A program made the position numbers and the translations under genes. Shown here piece by piece: positions 1 through 6,247 of a stretch of 25,973 bases of DNA; positions within the stretch are counted from its first letter, which is position 1, and the number at the start of each line of letters is the position of its first letter. The notes beneath the pieces were generated by a model, which saw only the letters and a program-made list of their open reading frames with translations, did not search any database and was not told the origin of the DNA. Source of the stretch: JAAYHC01 sp964483175 (lineage in GTDB: Bacteria > Bacillota > UBA5301); the NCBI GenBank assembly GCA_964483175.1, contig CAZAAT010000030.1, positions 1 to 25,973 on the forward strand, given 5' to 3'.

Positions 1-465
1 AGTGGTTGCCGCCCGACGTGGTGTTGCGCTGGAACGTTGAATACCTGTATTGGCATAGCCTCCATTATCATAACAGATATATAACATCCGGTGCCCCCGC
101 TCCATCGCTCCCGAGAGAGATTGTAATCCGATATCATAAGTTCCGCCATCACCACCAAAGGCAATAAAGGTAAATCTTCGATCCAGCTTACCCTGTCTCT
201 CGAGTGAACGGTAAGCCGTCTCAACCCCGCTTAAAGCAGCTGCCGCACTGGGGAAAGCGGTATGAATAAACGAACACTTCCAGGCTGTCTCCGGGAAGAT
301 GGTCGTCGTAACCTCCATACAGCCGGTTGCGCAAGACACAACTAATGGCGGTTCACAAACAGTCATAACCAGGCGGATGAGAATCGGGAACCCACACCCT
401 GCACAGGCGCGGTGTCCACCGGTAAACAAGGTCTCGCGTTGCGAGAGTTCACGTAAATTGGCCAT
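1..465 (-). CDS. porB: 2-oxoacid (pyruvate):ferredoxin oxidoreductase beta subunit, 5' part
   Basis: This is the ThDP-binding beta subunit of a 2-oxoacid:ferredoxin oxidoreductase, which oxidatively decarboxylates a 2-oxoacid with CoA and passes electrons to ferredoxin in the cytoplasm. The 155 residues present carry CAGCG (C21, C24) and C49, expected ligands of the [4Fe-4S] cluster. They also carry the ThDP/Mg motif GDGGTYDIG (residues 105-113) followed by NGGYANTG and QRSSATP, typical of PorB. The start is ATG at 465, preceded by AAGGGGG at good spacing. The gene runs off the window edge, so about half of a usual ~300-residue subunit is missing here. Alpha and gamma subunits, if encoded nearby, lie outside and upstream genes are on the other strand. 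Pyruvate is the likeliest substrate because of the QRSxATP segment; another 2-oxoacid cannot be excluded. Confidence 0.9.
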   Translation of the reverse strand, partial: MANLRELSQRETLFTGGHRACAGCGFPILIRLVMTVCEPPLVVSCATGCMEVTTTIFPETAWKCSFIHTAFPSAAAALSGVETAYRSLERQGKLDRRFTFIAFGGDGGTYDIGLQSLSGAMERGHRMLYICYDNGGYANTGIQRSSATPRRAATT

Positions 466-552
466 TAAACAACCCCCTTGACTTGAGCCTTTAGTCTATA
501 TCTGCCCGCGGTCCACCAAAATCATGCAGCACTTTTCTTCGCATTTTTTACC

Positions 553-570
553 CTAGTTCGGTGAAACTAG
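553..570. repeat. Inverted repeat in the porB / DUF3243 divergent region
   Basis: CTAGTT and AACTAG flank a 6-base spacer in the 138-base region between two divergent genes. It could be an operator or a small 5' UTR hairpin. No convincing -35/-10 pair was found beside it, so the role is open. Confidence 0.3.
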
Positions 571-603
571 TGGCGAAGACAGACACTAAGGAGGTGACCA
601 AGT

Positions 604-846
604 ATGTCTGATCTGCTGGCAACATTCAAAAAAACCTTGAAACAACGGATTGAGGACGGCCGTAAACATGGTGTATCGCCAGAGGTTCAAAAACAAGGGA
701 TGGTCAATTTGGCCGATATGATGGTCAACTTCGTCAATCCTGACACCCCCGAAGAGGCACTAGTCAAAGAACTTTGGGAAGTCGCCGATGAGGATGAAAA
801 GAAAACCTTGACCGACCTTGTGTATAAACTGGGACAGAATGATTAA
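604..846 (+). CDS. DUF3243 family protein (YmfJ-like)
   Basis: A small acidic, helical cytoplasmic protein of 80 residues. The second half (ALVKELWEVADEDEKKTL followed by VYKL) matches the conserved part of DUF3243, the family of Bacillus subtilis YmfJ, which is of similar length. The function of the family is not established. The ATG at 604 is preceded by AAGGAGGTGACC at ideal spacing, so the start is secure. It is followed after 3 bases by a second small gene and the two share a terminator, so they form a two-gene operon divergent from porB. Confidence 0.75.
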   Translation: MSDLLATFKKTLKQRIEDGRKHGVSPEVQKQGMVNLADMMVNFVNPDTPEEALVKELWEVADEDEKKTLTDLVYKLGQND

Positions 847-849
847 GTT

Positions 850-1050
850 ATGGATACACGGTTTTTCCTAACCAAGACCATGTTGGAAAAGCAAGAGGCC
901 GTCCGAGACTATCAACGGTTTGCTGACTCCACATCAATTGCGGAGATCAAACAAGCCTTTAAATCCTTTGCAGAAACTGAAGCAGTGCAATCTGCAAAGA
1001 TAAAAGAACTTCTTGATAAGTACACGTTCGAAGACGATGGAAGCCAATAA
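850..1050 (+). CDS. Small helical protein of unknown function
   Basis: A 66-residue, charged and probably all-helical protein with no signal peptide or membrane segment. Its spacing of E, Y and F residues (for example YQRFADST, FKSFAETEA) resembles ferritin/rubrerythrin-like or coiled helical bundles, but no metal-binding ExxH motif is present and I do not assign a family. The ATG lies 3 bases after the stop of the DUF3243 gene and there is no strong separate ribosome site, so translation is probably coupled. A hairpin terminator follows directly. Confidence 0.6.
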   Translation: MDTRFFLTKTMLEKQEAVRDYQRFADSTSIAEIKQAFKSFAETEAVQSAKIKELLDKYTFEDDGSQ

Positions 1051-1058
1051 ATAAAGAT

Positions 1059-1085
1059 AGAGCCGGGAAAAACTCTCCCGGCTCT
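1059..1085 (+). terminator. Hairpin terminator of the DUF3243 operon
   Basis: A perfect 10-bp stem (AGAGCCGGGA / TCCCGGCTCT) with a 7-base loop starts 8 bases after the stop codon. The T-run after it is weak (AATTGTATCTT), so termination may be moderate. Confidence 0.75.
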
Positions 1086-1162
1086 AATTGTATCTTAATT
1101 CGGGAGCGCTTTGCCGCCAAACAAAGTGACAGTGAAGGCGATTTCTCACTCCCGACACCTAA

Positions 1163-1492
1163 TTAGTATTCGTTCTTGTTATGTGCAGAACTGGTACCCG
1201 CCTTTACATCAGGTTCTAACGGAAACCCCGCTCCTTTGAGCGACTGCGAGAACTGTGACTTAACAGTAGCAGTAGCCTGGTCAATTAGAGACTGCTCGGC
1301 AGCAGCAATCATCCGACGAACCATGTGTCCACCAACAGCACCGCATTCCCGGGAGGAGATATTCCCCCAGTAACCGGTCTGGAACTCGTTGTTAATTCCC
1401 AGTTCGTTAGCTACTTCATACTTGAACTGTTCGAGTGCGTTGTAAGCCTGAGCGATTACAGGCTTGTTGGATGTATTCGAGCCTTGAGCCAT
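1163..1492 (-). CDS. Small acid-soluble spore protein, alpha/beta type, with C-terminal extension
   Basis: A DNA-coating protein of the dormant spore. The segment ALEQFKYEVANELGI corresponds to the first conserved block, including the site cut by the germination protease GPR. SSRECGAVGGHMVRRMI corresponds to the second DNA-binding block (usually GxVGGxxxKRLV). At 109 residues it is longer than the usual 60-75: about 30 extra residues (from around QSLKGAGF) follow the second block and are rich in S, G and K. ATG at 1492 follows GAAAGGAGGG at good spacing. A CATTATA element at 1524-1530 fits the forespore sigma-G -10 consensus, but the -35 is poor, so that assignment is tentative. It is monocistronic and is the clearest sign that the organism sporulates. 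Confidence 0.9.
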   Translation of the reverse strand: MAQGSNTSNKPVIAQAYNALEQFKYEVANELGINNEFQTGYWGNISSRECGAVGGHMVRRMIAAAEQSLIDQATATVKSQFSQSLKGAGFPLEPDVKAGTSSAHNKNEY

Positions 1493-1649
1493 TCAATTTC
1501 CCTCCTTTCGACATTGCTAATAATATAATGAGTCGATAGCAACACTTTTAAGCTGGAGAATTACTGGAAGGTTTGCAAGGATTGACAGAATTGATGGGTC
1601 CTGCGTAGGCTATAACGGATTTGCGTTTTTTTTGAAAGGGGCCGTCGAA

Positions 1650-2516
1650 ATGAGTCTACGCTTAGAGTACGGTAGAGTGGGGAACTGGGCTGAACGCTAT
1701 TTCCCAGTCTTCAAAATAAAAATCTCCAGCCTTCTCCAACTGCTACTGCCCTATCTGTTCTTCCTCACAGCCTGGCAAATCGCCGCAGTCACGGTCCAAT
1801 ATTTTAAAGGAGCACCCTTTCCAACCCCATTTGCCACCTTGGCCAGGGGATTTGAGCTGCTTACGGGTGAGTATTTTCTGCAGCATTCTATTTACGAACA
1901 TCTTTTTGCCAGCTTGACGCGGTGGGGAATCGGCTTCGGTTTGGCCGCAGCCATCGGTTTGGCCACCGGAATTGTAACTACCATCTCACGTGGAGTAGAT
2001 AAGTTACTTATGCCGATAACTGCTTTCCTGCAACCAATTCCTAGTCTAGCCTGGATTCCTTTGGCAGTTTTATTGTTGGGGCTGGGCAATCAATCAACGA
2101 TTTTTATTATCTTTTTAGCCGGCGTCTTCCCGATCGTTATCAGTGTATCCGCCGGTATCCATAGTATTCCCAAAGGATTAATTAGGGCAGCTCAAATGAT
2201 GGGAGCGGATAAACGTAATATCTTCTTCCGCGTGCTTCTTCCGGGGGCGATGCCACACTTGCTTACCGGACTGCGGGCCGCCCTGGCTAACGGATGGCGC
2301 GCCCTAATTGCGGCTGAAATGGTTGCCGGCACCGACTTAGGCCTTGGATACGCAATCTTTCAAGCTCGATGGAGCCTTGACTATCCTTCAGCTTTCGTAG
2401 CGATGATCATTATCGCCCTGATCGGCCTGCTAATTGAGCGGGGCATTTTTAAAAAAATTGAAACTAAGACGGTAGAAATATGGGGAATGTCCAATCAAGG
2501 AGGAGGCCAATGCTAA
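1650..2516 (+). CDS. ABC transporter permease, sulfonate/taurine/nitrate type (SsuC/TauC family)
   Basis: Inner-membrane channel subunit of an importer in the nitrate/sulfonate/taurine family. It is 288 residues with about six hydrophobic segments and the cytoplasmic EAA loop (AAQMMGADKRNIFFRVLLPGA) that docks on the ATPase. The conserved region around WRALIAAEMVAGTDLGLGYAI is characteristic of SsuC/TauC proteins. I chose ATG 1650 over an in-frame TTG at 1632 because GAAAGGGG sits 8 bases before 1650 while nothing precedes 1632. The next gene starts inside its last codons (7-base overlap), and its end encodes the AAGGAGGAGG ribosome site for that gene. The substrate is not readable from sequence: alkanesulfonates, taurine, nitrate or thiamine precursors are all possible. 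Confidence 0.88.
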   Translation: MSLRLEYGRVGNWAERYFPVFKIKISSLLQLLLPYLFFLTAWQIAAVTVQYFKGAPFPTPFATLARGFELLTGEYFLQHSIYEHLFASLTRWGIGFGLAAAIGLATGIVTTISRGVDKLLMPITAFLQPIPSLAWIPLAVLLLGLGNQSTIFIIFLAGVFPIVISVSAGIHSIPKGLIRAAQMMGADKRNIFFRVLLPGAMPHLLTGLRAALANGWRALIAAEMVAGTDLGLGYAIFQARWSLDYPSAFVAMIIIALIGLLIERGIFKKIETKTVEIWGMSNQGGGQC

Positions 2517-3253
2517 CCATCGCTGAAATAAGCCATACTTACCATAATATCGCCGAAAACAAGCGATTGGCGGCACTAGAAAGAATAAACTTATCAATCC
2601 GAGACGGCGAATTTGTTTGTTTAATCGGGCCCAGCGGCAGCGGTAAAAGTACCCTCTTAGATATCATCTCTGGATTTATTATCCCGTCGGAAGGGCAAGT
2701 CTGTTTAGATTCCAACTTGGTCACCCGTCCGGGACCCGAGCGTGGCGTCGTTTTTCAAGAGCCTAATCTCTTTCCGTGGCTGACCGTGCTGGAAAACGTC
2801 TCTTTCGGACTCATTTGCCAAGGTGTGCCCAAAGAACGTTCCGAACGGATCGCCCGCGAAATGCTTGAACTAGTCAGCCTGGTCAAATTCGCCCACTTTC
2901 GCCCCCATGAACTATCCGGCGGAATGAAACAGCGGGTAGCAATAGCGAGAGTGTTGGCTTTCGATCCGAAAGTCCTGTTAATGGATGAACCATTTTCTGC
3001 TCTGGACGCTATTGCTCGCCGTAAGCTCCAAGATGAACTGCTGCAGATTTGGTATCTCAAGCGCAAAACCATAGTTTTTGTGACTCATAACGTAGAGGAG
3101 GCGATCTTCTTAGCCGATCGGATTATCATTTTGCATCCCCGTCCTGGACGCATTAAAGGTGAGATTGAAGTAGATTTAGCCCGGCCGCGTGCCGTCTCAT
3201 CCCCTGAATTTCAGGACTTTCGGGAGAGAATTACGCAACTAATGAATGTTTAG
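2510..3253 (+). CDS. ABC transporter ATP-binding protein (SsuB/TauB family)
   Basis: ATPase subunit of the same importer, 247 residues. It shows Walker A GPSGSGKST (40-48), Q-loop FQEP (Q83), signature LSGGM (135-139), Walker B LLMDEP (156-161) and switch H193, all intact. ATG 2510 is preferred over an in-frame ATG at 2480 because AAGGAGGAGG lies immediately upstream. It overlaps the permease by 7 bases, and its stop codon overlaps the ribosome site of the solute-binding protein gene, consistent with tight translational coupling of all three subunits. Confidence 0.9.
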   Translation: MLTIAEISHTYHNIAENKRLAALERINLSIRDGEFVCLIGPSGSGKSTLLDIISGFIIPSEGQVCLDSNLVTRPGPERGVVFQEPNLFPWLTVLENVSFGLICQGVPKERSERIAREMLELVSLVKFAHFRPHELSGGMKQRVAIARVLAFDPKVLLMDEPFSALDAIARRKLQDELLQIWYLKRKTIVFVTHNVEEAIFLADRIIILHPRPGRIKGEIEVDLARPRAVSSPEFQDFRERITQLMNV

Positions 3254-3263
3254 GGAGGATGTA

Positions 3264-4202
3264 GTGAAAGTGAAAAAAGTGGTTTTTCTGCTTATCTGGC
3301 TACTAGTCGGGGCGAGCACAGCACTAGGTGCACAGTATGGTTTTGGCTACCAACCAAGCGTTGGTGGGGCGGCGGCCGCAGTAGCAGATAAACTGGGCTT
3401 TTTTGCCGCCGAAGGTCTTGACTTGAAAATCAGAATTTTCGCCGATGGCACCCTCATTTCTGAGGCGCTAGCCGCTAATGCTATCCAGTTTGGAGTTGTC
3501 GGCGACTTGCCAACTATTACTCTCGTATCTTCCGGGGTTCCGGTCAAAATAATTGGGACCGTAGGCGGTGGTGGATCTAGGCAAAGACTGATGGTGGCCG
3601 ACCCGAAAATTACAGATATTAGCGACCTAAGAGGCGAACGGGTTGGTGTCACACGTGGTACTAGTGGTTTCACTGCATTTCAGTACCTTTGCACTCAGCA
3701 CCAAATACCCCTGACCGATTTTCAGATTATCAATATCAGTCCGCCGAATATGCCTGAAGCACTATCCTCCGGGCAGGTAAAAGCGGTCTTGGTCTGGGAG
3801 CCAACTCCTAGTCTCATCGAGGCTGCGGGTGTGGGCAGAGAGTTACTCAATTTAGGCCAGTATGAGCTGACATTTCCCTTGACCATTATCGCCCGTACAA
3901 GCGTAATCCAAAAAGATCGCGAAACGGTTTGCAAAATCTTGCGCTCACTAGCCCGGGCAGCGGAATTTATCCGGACAAATCCCGGCCAGGCGGCGGAAGT
4001 AATTGCACAGGTTACCGGATTAGACCCCGAAATTGCACTCAAATCTCTCGGCTATCACAATATTAGAGTCGGTTGGACTGAAGATGTAGCTCACACGCTT
4101 AAATACTGTGCTGAACTACTCTATCGAGAAAAACAACTTCGAACAATTCCTGATTGGAACCGAGTCGTCGACAGCTCATTCTGCCTTGAACTGGGCTATT
4201 GA
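3264..4202 (+). CDS. ABC transporter solute-binding protein (SsuA/TauA-like), exported without lipid anchor
   Basis: Extracytoplasmic binding protein of the importer. A basic start plus hydrophobic core (KVVFLLIWLLVGASTALGA) forms a signal peptide. The mature part has the fold signature of the nitrate/sulfonate binding proteins: ADKLGFFAAEGLDLKI, FGVVGDLP, and DLRGERVGVTRGTSG. No lipobox cysteine is present; cleavage would be by signal peptidase I near ALGA. That is unusual for a single-membrane Gram-positive cell, where such proteins are normally lipoproteins, and fits a periplasm. GTG 3264 is chosen because AGGGAGGA ends 4 bases before it; an ATG at 3246 and a GTG at 3270 are alternatives. 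The gene order permease-ATPase-binding protein is reversed relative to ssuABC. Confidence 0.87.
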   Translation: MKVKKVVFLLIWLLVGASTALGAQYGFGYQPSVGGAAAAVADKLGFFAAEGLDLKIRIFADGTLISEALAANAIQFGVVGDLPTITLVSSGVPVKIIGTVGGGGSRQRLMVADPKITDISDLRGERVGVTRGTSGFTAFQYLCTQHQIPLTDFQIINISPPNMPEALSSGQVKAVLVWEPTPSLIEAAGVGRELLNLGQYELTFPLTIIARTSVIQKDRETVCKILRSLARAAEFIRTNPGQAAEVIAQVTGLDPEIALKSLGYHNIRVGWTEDVAHTLKYCAELLYREKQLRTIPDWNRVVDSSFCLELGY

Positions 4203-4209
4203 TGAACAA

Positions 4210-4244
4210 GAGCAGGTTGAAACCTCGGAGGTTACAACCTGCTC
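4210..4244. terminator. Two-part hairpin between the ABC operon and the rhodanese gene
   Basis: A 10-bp stem (GAGCAGGTTG / CAACCTGCTC) encloses, after one A-A mismatch, a second 5-bp stem (AACCT / AGGTT) with loop CGG. It lies between convergent genes and starts 8 bases after the ABC operon stop. There is no long T-run on either strand, but the length of the stem suggests a bidirectional terminator. Confidence 0.65.
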
Positions 4245-4248
4245 CAAC

Positions 4249-4638
4249 TTACCAAGTAGTAATCGGTCCTGGCCATGCAAGCATCCCATCATAAATATTA
4301 CGGACCTGACGAAAACCGGACTCCGCCATTATTTTAGCTGCTTCCGCGCTCCGGACTCCGCTACGACAGATCAGGAATATTTCCCTTTCTTTGCAAAGCT
4401 CACCCAAATGGGCTCTCAGCTCAGCAAGCGGGATATTAATGGCCCCAGGTATGTAACCATCGGCAAATTCGCATGGCTCTCTGACGTCAATAAGTATTAA
4501 GTTGTCACCCGAATGCATTCGCTCCAAGAAATCTCGGGCAGCAATATCCTGATAACGCTTACTTCCTATCCATGTTGACATGGCAAAAACTCCTAGCAAT
4601 GTTACGGTCACTACTACTAATATGCTGCTTCGTCTCAT
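4249..4638 (-). CDS. Membrane-anchored single-domain rhodanese
   Basis: A sulfurtransferase-fold protein of 129 residues. Residues about 5-24 form an N-terminal membrane anchor or uncleaved signal, followed by one rhodanese domain with the conserved IDVREPCEFADGYIPGAINIP segment. The active-site loop CRSGVRS has the persulfide-forming Cys91, so it is likely active and placed outside the cytoplasmic membrane. ATG 4638 follows AAGGAGG, which is encoded in the last codons of rnhA five bases upstream, so the two genes are coupled. Its sulfur donor and acceptor are unknown. Confidence 0.85.
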   Translation of the reverse strand: MRRSSILVVVTVTLLGVFAMSTWIGSKRYQDIAARDFLERMHSGDNLILIDVREPCEFADGYIPGAINIPLAELRAHLGELCKEREIFLICRSGVRSAEAAKIMAESGFRQVRNIYDGMLAWPGPITTW

Positions 4639-4643
4639 CTGTG

Positions 4644-5084
4644 CTATACCTCCTTGATTGCTGCCTTAGCTAGTTGGTCACACTTGTTGTTGTAATGGTT
4701 GTCCGCATGGCCTTTAACCTTAACCCATTCAATCTGGTGGATTGAGGTAAGTGCGACGAGCTCCTGCCAGAGGTCTAGATTCTGAACCGGATGACCTTTG
4801 ACATTCCTCCATCCGTTCTGTTGCCATTTGTCAAGCCAGCCTAATTTAAAAGCATTGATCAGGTAAGCACTATCAGAATACAAGCGGACTCTACATGGCT
4901 CTTTTAACGCTTTTAAGGCTTGAATTGCCGCCGTTAGCTCCATCCGCTGATTGGTGGTAGAATCCGCTCCACCGGAGATTTCCCTGCTTCGGCCATGATA
5001 AAGTAAAACCGCACCCCAGCCACCAGGTCCGGGATTGCCGGAGCAGGCCCCATCCGTATAAATCTCGACAAATTTCACCGACAA
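4644..5084 (-). CDS. rnhA: Ribonuclease HI
   Basis: Degrades the RNA strand of RNA-DNA hybrids (R-loops, Okazaki primers). It is full length at 146 residues, with catalytic D11, E49, D71 and D136 and the KGHADN histidine (H126), plus the YTDGACSGNPGPGGWG start typical of the family. The basic W-rich segment LDKWQQNGWRNVKG is the hybrid-binding handle found in E. coli-type enzymes. A TTG at 5084 lies 4 bases after GGTGG; the GTG two codons later (5078) has a 10-base spacing and is equally possible. It is the first gene of a two-gene unit with the rhodanese. Confidence 0.93.
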   Translation of the reverse strand: MSVKFVEIYTDGACSGNPGPGGWGAVLLYHGRSREISGGADSTTNQRMELTAAIQALKALKEPCRVRLYSDSAYLINAFKLGWLDKWQQNGWRNVKGHPVQNLDLWQELVALTSIHQIEWVKVKGHADNHYNNKCDQLAKAAIKEV

Positions 5085-5159
5085 AATTCCACCGTTTCCT
5101 ATTTTTAAAAAAGATTACTGCATATTAACTAGATTAACCTGCTACGATACCAAAAAAGG

Positions 5160-5819
5160 TTAATATTCGCCTTCTTGCTCTGTTATCCTCCTATACAGCA
5201 AATAAGAATAGATTGTCGCTCCAAGGCTAGGAAGTAAAATGCCCGCCATTAACAGGTAAAAGCCGGTGCGCTCATTGGCCAACATGCCTAGTAAGGCGAT
5301 AAAACCTCCCGCGACCATAGCCTTTCCCGCCCAGCGGTGGGTCTGACGCCAAACCTCTTCATTATCTAAAGTCCAGGGTGTCCGGATTCCAAAGGTATAG
5401 TTTCTGTACTGAATTTTTGGCAGGTAATTTCCAAGGACGATAAATAATAAGGCTGCCAGGGTGCCAATGATTTTCCCGACGCTCACAGCATAACCCAACG
5501 CTGCCAACCAGGTAATTATGCCTAGAATCATAAAAAAGACTACCATCATCCACACAAAAACATCGTAGACTTTACCATATTTTTTAAAGTTGGCGCCTTT
5601 CGGGTCAATATGTGGTACCACCGCTAGCAGTAAAAACATGCCAATAGCCATTGCCGGTGGGAAAAACGCTCCGAATTCCCGCGAACTGTAAGCATCAACC
5701 TCCCCATCAATGTTCCAATGGCTTGGAACCTGCTCAGGCAGGCTTGGATATACGACAATACTGGCAATTGCAAATAAGCCCAACAGGATCCAGATTAGCT
5801 TATTTTTAAGTAGATGCAT
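5160..5819 (-). CDS. SdpI-like membrane protein (DUF1648 + SdpI domains)
   Basis: Polytopic membrane protein of 219 residues with about six hydrophobic helices. The extracellular DUF1648 signature is present (SHWNIDGEVDAYSS), as is the SdpI/YhfL signature (YTFGIRTPWTLDNEEVWRQTHRWAGK). In B. subtilis, SdpI gives immunity to the cannibalism toxin SdpC and also sequesters its own repressor SdpR. ATG 5819 follows GAGGAGGG at 5 bases; an in-frame GTG at 5834 has no ribosome site. Its start lies one base after the stop of the ArsR-type gene. No SdpABC toxin genes are in the window, so this is an immunity-like or signalling protein whose partner is unknown. Confidence 0.85.
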   Translation of the reverse strand: MHLLKNKLIWILLGLFAIASIVVYPSLPEQVPSHWNIDGEVDAYSSREFGAFFPPAMAIGMFLLLAVVPHIDPKGANFKKYGKVYDVFVWMMVVFFMILGIITWLAALGYAVSVGKIIGTLAALLFIVLGNYLPKIQYRNYTFGIRTPWTLDNEEVWRQTHRWAGKAMVAGGFIALLGMLANERTGFYLLMAGILLPSLGATIYSYLLYRRITEQEGEY

Positions 5820-5820
5820 T

Positions 5821-6093
5821 TTATCCCTCCTCACGGCGCAGCGCCGTCAGCACCCACGCCATTGTATCTTCGAAAACACTAGTATTTAACGAGTAGACAA
5901 TATTTTGACCCCTGCGTTCATCAAGCACTAACCCTGCTTCTTTTAGCATACTCAAATGGTGGGATATACTAGGCTTGGTCACGGTAAAATGATCCGCAAT
6001 TTCGCCGGCGGATAATTCGCCACTGCGCAACAAGCGGATAATATCACGTCTAGTTCGGTCCGACAAGGCCCGAAAAGTCTTATCAAAGCCCAC
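5821..6093 (-). CDS. ArsR-family autorepressor, SdpR-like
   Basis: A 90-residue winged-helix repressor. It has ALSDRTRRDIIRLL in the first helix, then a recognition helix around VTKPSISHHLSMLKEAGLV and a wing (DERRGQNIVYSL). No metal-binding cysteines are present, which fits SdpR-type rather than metal-sensing ArsR proteins. GTG 6093 is preceded by AAAGGAGGGG. Pairing with an SdpI-like gene one base downstream reproduces the sdpRI arrangement, in which membrane-bound SdpI captures SdpR and relieves autorepression. An inverted repeat sits 16 bases upstream of the start codon. Confidence 0.85.
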   Translation of the reverse strand: MGFDKTFRALSDRTRRDIIRLLRSGELSAGEIADHFTVTKPSISHHLSMLKEAGLVLDERRGQNIVYSLNTSVFEDTMAWVLTALRREEG

Positions 6094-6108
6094 CGTTTCC
6101 CCTCCTTT

Positions 6109-6136
6109 ATTTAGATGTTTTGAATATTATCTAATT
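6109..6136 (-). promoter_or_regulatory. Inverted-repeat operator upstream of the sdpR-like gene
   Basis: TTAGAT and ATCTAA are separated by 12 A/T-rich bases; extending by two bases gives ATTTAGAT / ATCTAATT, 7 of 8 matching. Position and symmetry suit an ArsR-family dimer site. Binding by this repressor is an inference. Confidence 0.5.
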
Positions 6137-6247
6137 ATCTGGTACCACGTTTCACCGCACTTTGTCAAGGAGAAAACTACAAGAAAGAGGTTCTTTATTT
6201 TCCCCAAGAGAAATTAGCTCATTAGATCTTTAAAGGAGTTAATAAAT

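Noticed and set aside
299..481. Plus-strand open frame at 299-481
   Set aside because: It lies entirely antisense to porB apart from its last few bases and has no ribosome site; a shadow of the real gene.
1100..1155. Hairpin TCGGGAG/CTCCCGA as SASP terminator
   Set aside because: The stem is only 7 bp with a loop of over 40 bases and no T-run; not convincing.
1582..1616. Promoter TTGACA...TATAAC before the ABC importer
   Set aside because: The two elements are good individually but 23 bases apart, too far for a normal sigma-A promoter.
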